From: an uncultured Pseudomonadota bacterium
Lineage (GTDB): Bacteria > Pseudomonadota > Gammaproteobacteria > Burkholderiales > Thiobacillaceae
Direction: 5' to 3'
Length of the DNA stretch: 35,130 bases
Assembly (NCBI GenBank): GCA_903835655.1
Contig: CAILNT010000041.1
Coordinates: 1 to 35,130 of the forward strand
Shown: positions 1-7,516 of the stretch, piece after piece
How the letters are laid out: each line of letters begins with the position of its first letter
How positions within the stretch are numbered: position 1 is the stretch's first letter
Program-made: the position numbers and the translations under genes
The notes under the pieces: model-generated
Databases searched by the model: none
What the model was told of the DNA's origin: nothing
The model's input: the letters and a program-made list of their open reading frames with translations, nothing else

Positions 1-35
1 CCCACACCGCTTCGTATCAGCAGCGAGAGGCCGGC

Positions 36-63
36 ATTCTACAGACTTACTCAACTTCGTCAA
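36..63 (-). promoter_or_regulatory. Sigma-70 promoter firing out of the left edge
   Basis: Read on the minus strand, TTGACG (58-63) and TAGAAT (36-41) are separated by 16 bp. A GC-rich stretch (GCCGGCC) follows the -10, as in stringently controlled stable-RNA promoters. No coding frame lies between it and the window edge, so the driven gene is outside. A stable-RNA or translation operon is my inference from the strength and the tRNA neighbour. Confidence 0.5.
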
Positions 64-119
64 CACGTTTCTTTTTTTGATTCGCCTTCCAGCAAACCGA
101 AACACGCCGACTTTAAAAA

Positions 120-196
120 TGGTTGCGGGGACAGGATTTGAACCTGTGACCTTCGGGTTATGAGCCCGACGAGCTGCCAGACTGCTCCACCCCGCG
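120..196 (-). tRNA. Initiator tRNA-fMet (CAT anticodon)
   Basis: A 77-nt cloverleaf is encoded on the minus strand with CCA included. The anticodon loop is CTCATAA. It is the initiator and not the elongator tRNA because the first base C faces A at the end of the acceptor stem (the C1-A72 mismatch) and three consecutive G-C pairs (GGG/CCC) close the anticodon stem. The T arm carries GGTTCAAATCC. It delivers formyl-methionine to the ribosomal P site at translation initiation. It appears to be a single-gene transcript with its own promoter at 210-238. Confidence 0.96.
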
Positions 197-209
197 TTAG
201 GAGTCCGCT

Positions 210-238
210 ACTATATACGGCACCACCCACACTGTCAA
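210..238 (-). promoter_or_regulatory. Promoter of the initiator tRNA
   Basis: On the minus strand a perfect TTGACA (233-238) lies 17 bp from TATAGT (210-215). Transcription would start around 203, a few bases before the mature tRNA 5' end at 196. This spacing and the near-consensus hexamers fit a strong constitutive tRNA promoter. Confidence 0.8.
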
Positions 239-405
239 CACACGATGCAAATTTATTGTTGAGGACGACGAGTAGTTCAGCCTGCCGCTCCACCTGGCTC
301 GGGGGAAGAGCCGTCGGTTCGAACGGTGCCCGCTTTCCCTTGCGACTTGATTTCCCTCCCCCTGGCCGCCATCTTCGCCGTATCCAAACCTGTATGGAGA
401 ATCAC

Positions 406-828
406 ATGGAACTCGTCTGCCCCGGCTGCGGCGCCGTCAACCGCGTACCCGACGAACGTCTGCAACAACAGCCCAAGTGTGGCAAGTGCGGGGTGGCGGT
501 ACTGCCGGCGCAACCGCTCGAACTGAACGCCACCAACTTTGCAAAATTCGTATCGCGCGATGGCCTGCCGGTGCTGGTGGATTTCTGGGCACCCTGGTGC
601 GGGCCGTGCAAGATGTTTGCGCCCACTTTTGCACAGATGGCCGGGCAGTACGTCGGCCGTGTGCGCTTCGTCAAGGTCAATACCGAGGCGGAACAGGGTC
701 TGGCCGGCCAGCACAACATCCGTAGCATCCCGACGCTGGCCCTGTTCAAGGGAGGGCATGAGGTCGATCGCGTATCCGGGGCCTTGCCACCACAACAACT
801 GGAGGCCTGGTTGCACCAGGCACGCTAA
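406..828 (+). CDS. trxC: Thioredoxin 2 (zinc-finger thioredoxin TrxC)
   Basis: A cytosolic protein-disulfide reductase of 140 aa, matching the usual TrxC length. The N-terminal zinc module is visible as two CxxC pairs (C5/C8 and C25/C28). It is followed by a thioredoxin fold with the active site WCGPC (residues 64-68) and the cis-proline region SIPTLALF. In TrxC the zinc site tunes redox behaviour, and the protein reduces disulfides alongside TrxA, often under oxidative stress. The start at 406 is chosen because GGAGA lies 5 nt upstream; ATG 394 in the same frame overlaps that Shine-Dalgarno. The gene is convergent with lipB, with only 46 bp between the stops and no clear terminator hairpin. 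Confidence 0.95.
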   Translation: MELVCPGCGAVNRVPDERLQQQPKCGKCGVAVLPAQPLELNATNFAKFVSRDGLPVLVDFWAPWCGPCKMFAPTFAQMAGQYVGRVRFVKVNTEAEQGLAGQHNIRSIPTLALFKGGHEVDRVSGALPPQQLEAWLHQAR

Positions 829-874
829 GCCGTCTGCGGCGAGCGCATCGGGAAATCGGTCCACGCCGCACTCG

Positions 875-1540
875 TCAGAGCTGCGCCAACAGGTGCCGCG
901 CGAGTCGTTCGGCGACTTCTATGCTGGACTCCGTGACACCCAGGTCGCGCGTGCGGGTGACGGCCATGCCGGCGTGGCCGCAAGGGTTGATGGCACGAAA
1001 CGGCGCCAGGTCGAGATCGACGTTGAGGCTGAGGCCGTGGTAGGTGCACCCCCCTTTCACACGCAGCCCCAGCGCGGCAATTTTGGCACCCTGAACATAG
1101 ACTCCGGGGGCGCCTTCCCTACGCGCTGCGGAGGTGCTCCACTCGGCTAGCGAGTCAATGACCGCCTGTTCCAGACGCCGCACCAATTCGCGCACCCCGT
1201 AGCCACGCCGCCTCAGGTCGATCATGAGATAAGCCACTACCTGGCCCGGACCGTGATAAGTCACCTGGCCGCCGCGGTCGATCGCCACGACAGGTATGCC
1301 GATGTCTTCGAGCAGGTGCTCGCGCTTGCCCGCCTGACCCAGGGTGAAAACCGGTGGATGTTCGAGCAGCCAGATCTCATCTCGTGTGCCAACCTCGCGC
1401 GCCGCGGTGAACGCCTGCATGGCGTGCCAGGTGGCTTCGTAATCGACCTGGCCCAGACGACGCAGAACGGGTAGAGCCGGCGGCAGGCCGTGGCCATGAG
1501 CCGCCGAAGCGGCAACAGCCTCACTCACCCGGCTCAGCAT
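875..1540 (-). CDS. lipB: Octanoyl-[ACP]:protein N-octanoyltransferase LipB
   Basis: Transfers octanoyl groups from acyl carrier protein to lipoyl domains, the first step of de novo lipoate attachment, in the cytoplasm. The family signature [12 protein letters not shown] is at residues 89-100, the catalytic lysine is in [10 protein letters not shown] (K153), and the thioester-forming cysteine is C187 in the NPCG motif. TYHGLSLNV is also typical. Length is 221 aa, with about 20 residues of N-terminal extension ahead of the conserved core. The start lies 4 nt after the stop of the AsnB-like gene, so the two are probably co-transcribed. The usual partner lipA (lipoyl synthase) is not in this window. 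Confidence 0.95.
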   Translation of the reverse strand: MLSRVSEAVAASAAHGHGLPPALPVLRRLGQVDYEATWHAMQAFTAAREVGTRDEIWLLEHPPVFTLGQAGKREHLLEDIGIPVVAIDRGGQVTYHGPGQVVAYLMIDLRRRGYGVRELVRRLEQAVIDSLAEWSTSAARREGAPGVYVQGAKIAALGLRVKGGCTYHGLSLNVDLDLAPFRAINPCGHAGMAVTRTRDLGVTESSIEVAERLARHLLAQL

Positions 1541-1544
1541 CGCG

Positions 1545-3344
1545 TCACAACCCCCGCGCCGCCAGCCACTCTTCCAGCGTGAGCATCACCCAGAGCATCT
1601 TGCCGAAGTAGGTAGCATGGCCGGACAGGTGCAGGTCGCGCAGATGATCGACGTAGGCGGGGGTGAGCAGGCCGCGCTTGCGAAAGTCGGAGAGGCGATC
1701 CTCTATGCGTTCGCGCAGAGGTGCGTAATCGCGGGCCCAGACGCCAAAGGGCAGTCCGAAGCCATGCTTGGTCTTGTCGATGATCTCATCGGGCAGGAAG
1801 CCGCGCAGGGCAGTCTTGAAAAACCAGCGCAGGTACTGCCCCCTCACTTTCCAGTCGGGCGGAATTTCGCCGGAAAAATCGACGATAGCGTCGTCCATCA
1901 GCGGATAGCGCACCTCGATGCCGGCCGCCTCGGCCATGACGCCCACCTTGCGTAAATCGTTGTCCGCCAGGGTGAACTTGATGTCCAGATGCAGCATGCG
2001 GTTGATATAGGATTTCGAGTCGGCGCGGTCGTAGACCTCTTTCAGCCAGGCATGTGGCTGATGCTCGTCCACGCCAGCCAGGAAGTCCGCTGCGAACATC
2101 TCGGACATCGGCTGCCGGTAGATGAAGTTATAAGACTCCATGCGCTCCGGCAATGGCATATTGGCCTGTCGCAGGTAGCTTTGCAGCTTGGTACCCGGCC
2201 CCAGAGCGCCGATGAAGGGAAGGTTCGCCAGAGGTTCGATCAGGCCGGCGCGCAGAAAATGTGGCAGTCTGTGGTAAGCCTCAAACACTTTCTGCTTGGC
2301 ATAGCGCGCATTGCCGCCGAAGAATTCGTCTCCGCCATCGCCCGCCAACATGATCTTGTGCCCATCCGCCGCCGCTTTTTTGGCGCAGAAGTAGGAGGGG
2401 ACGGCGGAGTCGTTGGCGAAGGGCTCGTCGTAGCGCGCGGCGATGATGGGGATCGCTTCCATGATGTCGGCGGGCTGCAGGTAGTACTCGTGCATGTCCA
2501 GGCCAAAATGCCTGCCGGCCGTGCGGGCATAGTCCATTTCGTCGAAACCGTCCGCCGGGAAGCCGATGGAATAGGTGCACGCTTTGCCTGCGATCTGTTT
2601 GAGCATGCCGGACACCGTGGAACTGTCGGTGCCGCCGGAGAGGAAGGCGGCCACCTCGTCCTCGCCCTTGGCGCGCTTCACGCCCACACGCACCAATTCG
2701 AGAAAACGCGATTTCTGTGCCTCGAAATCGTCGCGCGGCTGGTCGCGGTATTTCAAAGCCCAGTAGAAGCCGCGTGTGATCCGGCCACTGCCAGACTCGC
2801 ACTTCACCCACTGCCCCGGCAACAGCTTCTCCACCCCGCGATAGACGCTGCCCGGTGCGGGCACGACATGAAAATACAAATAGTTGAACAGGCCCTGGGG
2901 GTCGAGGCTGCGTCCCAGCGCCGGATGCGCCGCCAACAGGTCGGTGCGGCTGGCGAATATGCAGCCCTCGGGTCGAGCGCTGAAGGCCAGTGCATGGTCA
3001 CCGACGCGATCCAGTGCCAGGAAGACGCTGTCCCGGTCGATCACCGCCAGGGAGAAACTCCCGTGGATATGCGCGGGAGCGGCCTCTCCGTGCCGAAGCC
3101 AGAGACGGGCCAGAGCCACGGCTGCGGGCAGATCTTTCAACTCGGCGTCGTCGAAATAGGGACGACCGGCGATGACACAGGACAAGCCTGCTTCCTGATG
3201 CAGGCCGCCGCCCCAGGCCGCGATCGTCGCAGAAGAGGCCGATTGCCGTTCCAAGCCCAGCGGCTGCGGCTGCCCCGCGCCCCGCCACATCGCCTCGATC
3301 GTCCCCTCGGGCGCCTTGCCCTGCCAGCCCATCAATCCGCGCAT
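1545..3344 (-). CDS. Asparagine synthetase B homologue with a degenerate glutaminase domain
   Basis: This 599-aa protein has the two-domain layout of AsnB-type amidotransferases. The C-terminal ATP-pyrophosphatase domain looks intact: PP-loop SGGTDSS (236-242), YSIGFP (259-263) and [10 protein letters not shown] (335-344). The N-terminal Ntn glutaminase domain does not. The start MRGLMGW puts Arg where the family has the nucleophile Cys2, and the substrate-binding NGEIY motif is replaced by AGRPY (59-63). Glutamine hydrolysis is therefore unlikely; it may use free ammonia or another nucleophile, or act on a non-aspartate carboxylate. I prefer ATG 3344, because GAGGGG lies 9 nt upstream. An in-frame TTG at 3353 would give MCKMRG but sits directly against that ribosome site. 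It probably forms a transcription unit with the upstream DUF4124 gene (30 bp gap) and lipB downstream. Confidence 0.85.
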   Translation of the reverse strand: MRGLMGWQGKAPEGTIEAMWRGAGQPQPLGLERQSASSATIAAWGGGLHQEAGLSCVIAGRPYFDDAELKDLPAAVALARLWLRHGEAAPAHIHGSFSLAVIDRDSVFLALDRVGDHALAFSARPEGCIFASRTDLLAAHPALGRSLDPQGLFNYLYFHVVPAPGSVYRGVEKLLPGQWVKCESGSGRITRGFYWALKYRDQPRDDFEAQKSRFLELVRVGVKRAKGEDEVAAFLSGGTDSSTVSGMLKQIAGKACTYSIGFPADGFDEMDYARTAGRHFGLDMHEYYLQPADIMEAIPIIAARYDEPFANDSAVPSYFCAKKAAADGHKIMLAGDGGDEFFGGNARYAKQKVFEAYHRLPHFLRAGLIEPLANLPFIGALGPGTKLQSYLRQANMPLPERMESYNFIYRQPMSEMFAADFLAGVDEHQPHAWLKEVYDRADSKSYINRMLHLDIKFTLADNDLRKVGVMAEAAGIEVRYPLMDDAIVDFSGEIPPDWKVRGQYLRWFFKTALRGFLPDEIIDKTKHGFGLPFGVWARDYAPLRERIEDRLSDFRKRGLLTPAYVDHLRDLHLSGHATYFGKMLWVMLTLEEWLAARGL

Positions 3345-3374
3345 CTTGCACAACCCCTCGTAAGGTTCGACGTC

Positions 3375-3845
3375 TTATTTGGCGCTTTGCGGGGCCGCCT
3401 TGGGATAGTTCGCCGCATCCAGCATGCGGCTCCAGGTATCGGCCTCGAAGCCCTTGAAGGTACTGGTGCCGACACGGATGACCGGCACTTCGAGGCCACC
3501 GCTCAACTTCTTCAACTCGACCGCAATCTCGGACGCCTTGGAAGGATCCCTCGCACTGTATGGTATCCCGCGCTGCTTCAGGAAATCCGTGGCCTGGTCG
3601 CAGACCGGACCGCAGGCCGTGGCATACAGGGTCACCGGACTCAGGCTTTTCGCCTGCTTGAGGTCATAGGACTCCTTGTCCACCTCCACCACGTTGGCCT
3701 TGCCCTTGATCTTCTGTACTCTTTTCGCGCTGACCTGGGGCGGCAAATCGGAGTAGGACACCGCGCCGCGCTCATCCACCCAACGGTACAACTCCCCCGC
3801 CTGAGCCAGGCCACAGGCGAGCAACAAGATCAACGGTCGGATCAT
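3375..3845 (-). CDS. Exported DUF4124 / glutaredoxin-like protein
   Basis: 156 aa, probably periplasmic. A signal peptide (MIRPLILLLACGLAQAG) is followed by a DUF4124 module (ELYRWVDERGAVSYSDLPP, about 18-36). The second half is glutaredoxin-like: a strand leading into CGPVC (about 78-82), then a helix and a VPVIRVG cis-proline motif. The family does not tell the substrate; by analogy it could be a periplasmic thiol-disulfide or disulfide-isomerase-like protein. The Shine-Dalgarno GGAG lies 6 nt before the ATG. The 5' flank ends at an inverted-repeat element that begins only 15 bp upstream of the start codon, so the promoter may be within that element. It is first in the run leading to the AsnB homologue and lipB. 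Confidence 0.85.
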   Translation of the reverse strand: MIRPLILLLACGLAQAGELYRWVDERGAVSYSDLPPQVSAKRVQKIKGKANVVEVDKESYDLKQAKSLSPVTLYATACGPVCDQATDFLKQRGIPYSARDPSKASEIAVELKKLSGGLEVPVIRVGTSTFKGFEADTWSRMLDAANYPKAAPQSAK

Positions 3846-3858
3846 GGCGAACTCCGGA

Positions 3859-4071
3859 TCATCCTTGAATCCTCAGTTGAACACGCCCGAGTGTGCGTCT
3901 GGCGAGTTGTCTGGCAAGGGCGCGGAGTCGTAGCGCTTGAGCGCGTACGAATCCGGCGTACCCCTTGCGAGGGCAACGCAGCCAGGCGTCGCCTGCCGTG
4001 CAATCGGGTGCGTAGCGAGCGGGTTCGCCCAAAAGGTAAGCGTGATCGAAGGCACAAACCTCAATGTTCAT
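3859..4071 (-). CDS. Small uncertain ORF spanning the inverted-repeat element
   Basis: A 70-aa reading frame begins at ATG 4071, with TGAGG 4 nt upstream. It reads through the left terminal repeat and stops at 3859-3861. The product is Arg- and Ala-rich with three cysteines, and I recognise no domain. Its boundaries almost coincide with the element at 3861-4116, so it could be an element-encoded peptide, a decayed fragment or chance in GC-rich DNA. Confidence 0.25.
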   Translation of the reverse strand: MNIEVCAFDHAYLLGEPARYAPDCTAGDAWLRCPRKGYAGFVRAQALRLRALARQLARRTLGRVQLRIQG

Positions 4072-4116
4072 GGGGCCTCACGGGGTATACGAGCGGTCAA
4101 CTGAAGAATCAAGGAT
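3861..4116. mobile_element. MITE-like element with 22-bp terminal inverted repeats
   Basis: The left end (3861-3882) begins ATCCTTGAATCCTCAG and the right end (4095-4116), read inward on the minus strand, begins ATCCTTGATTCTTCAG. The 22-bp arms agree at 19 positions. The 256-bp body holds no transposase. The left arm also resembles sequences at 34720-34741 (18 of 22) and, more weakly, 34891-34912, which I interpret as ends of a related insertion-element family. I find no clear target-site duplication. It fills most of the 333-bp gap between the DUF4124 gene and hda, so it may be a non-autonomous miniature element mobilised by the transposase of that family. Confidence 0.6.
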
Positions 4117-4131
4117 AGGCCAGCTGCCGCG

Positions 4132-4172
4132 ATTTTAACGTGAACGGCACGGTGATCCGTTCACGTTAAAAT
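4132..4172. repeat. Perfect 16-bp inverted repeat just before hda
   Basis: The arms 4132-4147 (ATTTTAACGTGAACGG) and 4157-4172 are exact reverse complements with a 9-nt spacer. The structure ends 6 nt before the hda start codon and no Shine-Dalgarno is visible there, so a folded 5' leader would bear directly on hda translation. As DNA it could be an operator. The A- and T-rich outer ends also resemble a bidirectional terminator for the divergent units. Its role is not known from sequence. Confidence 0.75.
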
Positions 4173-4178
4173 GCTCCC

Positions 4179-4829
4179 ATGCGGCAACTGATCCTGGACA
4201 TTCGTCCCGATTCCCCCCCCGATTTCGACAATTACCTACCCGGCCCCAACACAGAGGTACTGGCGGCGCTACGCGCGCATCTTCCTGGCGAGCGCGAACC
4301 GCTGCTCTACCTCTGGGGCGAGTCGGGCGTGGGCAAGAGTCATCTGGCGCGAGCCTGGGCCAGCAGCGTGGGCGCAGCCCTGTATGCCGCCGGCAACCTG
4401 CCGGAGCCGCCCGTGCCAGCACTGGCGGTGGATGACGTCGAGATGCTCGCCGCGGATGACCCGGTTCGCCTGTTCAACCTGATCAACGCGGCGCGTGAAC
4501 TGGGCGGCCTGCTGCTCATCTGTGCCACCCTGCCGCCCGCGCAGCTGACATTGCGCCCCGATCTGGCCACGCGTCTGGCGCAAGGCCTGGTGTTCCGCCT
4601 GCATCCGCTTGCGGACTCGGACAAGCTGGCGGCCCTTTCAGTACGCGCCGAGGGACGCGGCCTGCGCCTGCCGGATGAAGTGGCGCGCTATCTGCTCACC
4701 CATTCCCGCCGTGACCTGCCACGCCTGCTTGCCAGCGTGGATGCGCTCGACACCTTTTCCCTGAGCCGCAAACGCCCGGTATCCGTGCCCCTGCTCAAGG
4801 AAATGCTGCAACTGCGGCAGTCCCGGTAA
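4179..4829 (+). CDS. hda: DnaA regulatory inactivator Hda
   Basis: An AAA+ protein of 216 aa homologous to the DnaA ATPase domain without its DNA-binding domain. With the DNA-loaded sliding clamp it stimulates ATP hydrolysis by DnaA and so prevents over-initiation of replication. The N-terminus carries a clamp-binding motif (QLILDI, residues 3-8). Walker A is GESGVGKSHL (47-56), followed by the Walker B strand LAVDDVEML and an arginine-finger region near RPDLATRL. The start codon is preceded by a strong inverted repeat and no evident Shine-Dalgarno. The stop overlaps the next gene by one base (TAATG), which indicates translational coupling. Confidence 0.92.
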   Translation: MRQLILDIRPDSPPDFDNYLPGPNTEVLAALRAHLPGEREPLLYLWGESGVGKSHLARAWASSVGAALYAAGNLPEPPVPALAVDDVEMLAADDPVRLFNLINAARELGGLLLICATLPPAQLTLRPDLATRLAQGLVFRLHPLADSDKLAALSVRAEGRGLRLPDEVARYLLTHSRRDLPRLLASVDALDTFSLSRKRPVSVPLLKEMLQLRQSR

Positions 4830-5932
4830 TGCGCCTGCTGGTCGCCATCAGCCACCACGGCCTGGGCCACCTGGCGCAGGCCGCGCCGGTGCTCGACGCC
4901 CTGTATGCGGAGCGTCCTGATATCGAGTTTCTGGTCTGGAGCGGCGTGGCGAGCAAGCATCTGAGGGCGCGCATCCATGCCCCGTTTCAGCACCGTTTCG
5001 AGCCGGCCGATGTCGGCCTGGTCATGCACGATGCGCTACGCGTGGATGTGGCCGCGAGCCGCGAGGCCTACCTCGAATTTCATCGCGACTGGGCGGTGCG
5101 CGTGAAGCGCGAGGCGGAGTGGCTAAGCGCCCTGGGTTGCAGCGCCGTGCTATCCGATGTCGCCTGCCTGCCTCTGGCCGCCGCCGCCCATGCCGGCATT
5201 CCCGGCTTCGGCCTGTGTTCGCTGAACTGGGTGGACATCGCCAGCGCCTATCTGGCGGAACAACCCGACATGGCGCGGGTACTGGAGGAGATGGCGGCGG
5301 CCTACCGTTCGGCGCGCACCTTCCTGCGTGTGACGCCGGCCATGCCCATGGACTGGCTGGAAAATACCGAGGCCGTGCCACCGATCGCCGCTCGCGGCGT
5401 CGGCTGCGGTACGGCATTGCGCACCCGGCTGGGCATGGCCCCCGAGGAGAGACTGCTCCTGATCGGCTTCGGCGGCATCGCCTACCGGGCAACTCTGCCC
5501 GCCCTGCCGAACGTGCGCTGGCTGGTGCCCAACGACTGGCTCGATGGACAGCCGCTGACTCACTCTAACCCTTGCGATTTGCGCACGAGCCGCACCGACC
5601 TCGTGCCTTTCTCGGACACAGGCCTGAATTTCCTCGATCAGCTCGCCTCCTGTGACGCACTGGTCACCAAAGTAGGCTACGGCAGTTTCGTGGAAGCCGC
5701 CGCGGTCGGCATCCCGGTGCTCTACCTCGACCGCCCGGACTGGCCGGAGTCGCCCGTACTGGCCCGGTGGCTGATGGCGCACACGCCGGCCGCGGGTATC
5801 GATGCAGCCACCTTGTTCGACCCCGCCATCGCCGCACACCTGACAGCGCTCTGGGCCGCGCGGCCCATGCCCCGCACCGCGACCGCGGGCGCGGAACACG
5901 CCGCCAAGCGGGTGCTGGAGTGCCTCCTCTAG
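4829..5932 (+). CDS. GT-B glycosyltransferase-like protein (MurG/L-arabinokinase N-domain type)
   Basis: A 367-aa cytosolic protein with the two-Rossmann layout of GT-B glycosyltransferases. The N-terminal half opens with SHHGLGHLAQA, equivalent to the glycine-rich acceptor-side loop. The C-terminal half contains LLIGFGGI and a sugar-nucleotide-site-like stretch VTKVGYGSFVEAAAVGIPVL (about 283-302). Similar sequences occur in MurG-like enzymes and in the N-terminal part of plant L-arabinokinases. The donor and acceptor cannot be read from sequence. The start overlaps the hda stop, so it is co-translated with hda, which does not by itself suggest a shared function. No signal peptide or membrane segment is evident. 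Confidence 0.6.
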   Translation: MRLLVAISHHGLGHLAQAAPVLDALYAERPDIEFLVWSGVASKHLRARIHAPFQHRFEPADVGLVMHDALRVDVAASREAYLEFHRDWAVRVKREAEWLSALGCSAVLSDVACLPLAAAAHAGIPGFGLCSLNWVDIASAYLAEQPDMARVLEEMAAAYRSARTFLRVTPAMPMDWLENTEAVPPIAARGVGCGTALRTRLGMAPEERLLLIGFGGIAYRATLPALPNVRWLVPNDWLDGQPLTHSNPCDLRTSRTDLVPFSDTGLNFLDQLASCDALVTKVGYGSFVEAAAVGIPVLYLDRPDWPESPVLARWLMAHTPAAGIDAATLFDPAIAAHLTALWAARPMPRTATAGAEHAAKRVLECLL

Positions 5933-5983
5933 CACCGAACGCATCGCGCACAACTTCCTCCAGACGCCCCGAGTGCCCAAGCC

Positions 5984-7066
5984 ATGACTCGAACCCACGC
6001 CATCCGCATCGCCCCAGACCAGAGCACGTCGCATCTATCCAAAGGGCAGAAGGCATTCAACGCCCTGATCAAGAAGATCCAGCAACGCCGCGCACGCTTG
6101 GCGGACTGGGGGGAGACTCGGTCCACCGCACAGCGCAAGCACGCCAATGAATTGGCCCCCCTATTCGAGGCGTTGGCTGAACTGCAAATCAAACTGGTGC
6201 ACAGCCTCGATCAGGCCTACGAACTGAAAGGCCTCACCAAGAGCGAGCGCGGCAAGATCGAGCGCGTAATCAGCGAACTGACCCAGGAACTACTGATGAG
6301 CCGAGACGACCCAGCTTTGAAGATCCTGTTCAACAAATTCAGCCGTAGCGATTACGACAGCGAGGTGACCGCCTCCCGCAAACAGAGCCAAGCCGAGCTG
6401 GAGGAAGCGCTGGGTATCGATCTGGGCGACGATGTGGACATGAATTCGCCCGAGGATCTCCTGAAACGAATCAAGGCGCTGGCCCAGGAGAGGCAGGAAC
6501 AGGACGAGGCCTTCCTGCGGGCGCGGGAAGAACGCCAGGCCAAGCGAAAAAAATCGGCCAAGCAACTGGAACGAGAGGCGCGCAAACAGGCGGACTCGGC
6601 GCAGGTCAGCCAGTCCATCCGCGAGGTCTACCGCAAACTGGTCAGCGCGCTCCATCCCGACCGCGAGCCCGACCCGGAGGAACGCGAGCGCAAGACGAAG
6701 TTGATGCAGCGCGTCAATCTGGCCTACGAGAAGAAGGATCTGCTGCAATTGCTAGAGTTGCAACTGGAGCTGGAACACATCGACCAGGGTGCGCTCGACA
6801 GTTTGAGCGAAGACCGGCTGAAGCACTACAACCAGGTCTTGAAGGAGCAACTCGGTGAACTGGAAGCGGAAATCTTCCATATCGAAGGAGAGTACAAGGC
6901 GAGCCTAGGCATACTTCCTTACTTCGACCTACACCCTGGCACACTGATCGCCATGCTCGACAACGACATCGCCCACGCCAAGATCGCCGTCGACGATCTC
7001 AAACGCGACCTGCTCGACCTGAAGGACGTCAAGGCAGTCAAGGCCTGGCTCAGGAAATTACGGTAG
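5984..7066 (+). CDS. J-domain protein with long coiled-coil N-terminal region
   Basis: 360 aa, highly charged. A J domain lies in the middle (about 210-258): IREVYRKLVSALHPDREPD with the HPD tripeptide at 224-226 and a following helix ending in VNLAYEKKDLLQLLEL. This tripeptide is what stimulates Hsp70 (DnaK) ATP hydrolysis. The preceding 200 residues are rich in Glu, Lys and Gln and probably form long helices or coiled coils. The C-terminal third is also helical (EQLGELEAEIFHIEGEY). There is no Gly/Phe region and no zinc-finger CxxCxGxG repeat, so it is not DnaJ itself but a specialised co-chaperone with unknown client. It is monocistronic and convergent with the DUF779 gene. Confidence 0.8.
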   Translation: MTRTHAIRIAPDQSTSHLSKGQKAFNALIKKIQQRRARLADWGETRSTAQRKHANELAPLFEALAELQIKLVHSLDQAYELKGLTKSERGKIERVISELTQELLMSRDDPALKILFNKFSRSDYDSEVTASRKQSQAELEEALGIDLGDDVDMNSPEDLLKRIKALAQERQEQDEAFLRAREERQAKRKKSAKQLEREARKQADSAQVSQSIREVYRKLVSALHPDREPDPEERERKTKLMQRVNLAYEKKDLLQLLELQLELEHIDQGALDSLSEDRLKHYNQVLKEQLGELEAEIFHIEGEYKASLGILPYFDLHPGTLIAMLDNDIAHAKIAVDDLKRDLLDLKDVKAVKAWLRKLR

Positions 7067-7128
7067 CCCTCAAGGTAGTGAGCCGCGCCGATTTTTCGAA
7101 CGGGAGCGGCGGCCACCCTAATTCCGGC

Positions 7129-7479
7129 CTACAGAGCGGCGCGCTCTTCCTCGCTGAAGACGCGCGAGCGCGTGTGGAAGGCTTTACCTTCCGGCCCTTC
7201 GAGCGAGAAAGTACCGCCATGCCCATCGATCACGTCGATGATGAGCTGGGTATGCTTCCAGTATTCGTATTGCGATTTGCCGATGTAGAACGGACAACCA
7301 CCGATATCGCCGAGATAAACATCCCCGGCGCCGATGGTGATTTCACCCGGGAGGTAGCAGTTCGCGGCGCTGTTGTCGCAACAGCCGCCGGACTGATGAA
7401 ACATCAGCGCAACATGTTTCTGTTTCAGAAACGCGATCAGTTCGAGCGCGGCTTCCGTGGCAACGACTTTTTCAACCAT
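7129..7479 (-). CDS. DUF779 family protein
   Basis: A 116-aa cytosolic protein recognised as DUF779 by its Cys-containing motif HQSGGCCDNSAANCY and the later GDIGGCPFYIGKSQYEYW. These conserved cysteines suggest metal or thiol chemistry, but no activity is established to my knowledge. DUF779 genes recur next to acetaldehyde-type aldehyde dehydrogenases, as here. Start ATG 7479 is supported by AGGAGGT immediately upstream at ideal spacing; longer in-frame starts run into the neighbouring gene. It is separated from the dehydrogenase by 53 bp containing a strong hairpin. Confidence 0.88.
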   Translation of the reverse strand: MVEKVVATEAALELIAFLKQKHVALMFHQSGGCCDNSAANCYLPGEITIGAGDVYLGDIGGCPFYIGKSQYEYWKHTQLIIDVIDGHGGTFSLEGPEGKAFHTRSRVFSEEERAAL

Positions 7480-7496
7480 GGGTACCTCCTGGGGTA

Positions 7497-7516
7497 GGGG
7501 GCGGTTGCCCGCCCCC
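7497..7516 (-). other. Strong intercistronic hairpin
   Basis: GGGGGCGG (7497-7504) and CCGCCCCC (7509-7516) form an 8-bp all-GC stem with a 4-nt loop between the aldehyde dehydrogenase stop and the DUF779 ribosome site. No T-tract follows in either direction, so it is more likely to stabilise or segment the mRNA than to terminate transcription. Confidence 0.5.

Noticed and set aside
320-345. tRNA-like T-loop (GGTTCGAAC) upstream of trxC
   Set aside because: No acceptor, D or anticodon arm can be formed around it.
3342-3353. TTG start at 3353 that would place Cys at position 2 of the AsnB-like protein
   Set aside because: The TTG abuts the Shine-Dalgarno directly, and the Cys would be followed by KMRG rather than the family's GI; ATG 3344 is better placed.
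1989-4118. Long plus-strand open frame (709 codons) opposite the AsnB-like gene
   Set aside because: Antisense shadow in GC-rich DNA; the minus-strand protein has clear AsnB motifs, while the plus frame has no recognisable domain.
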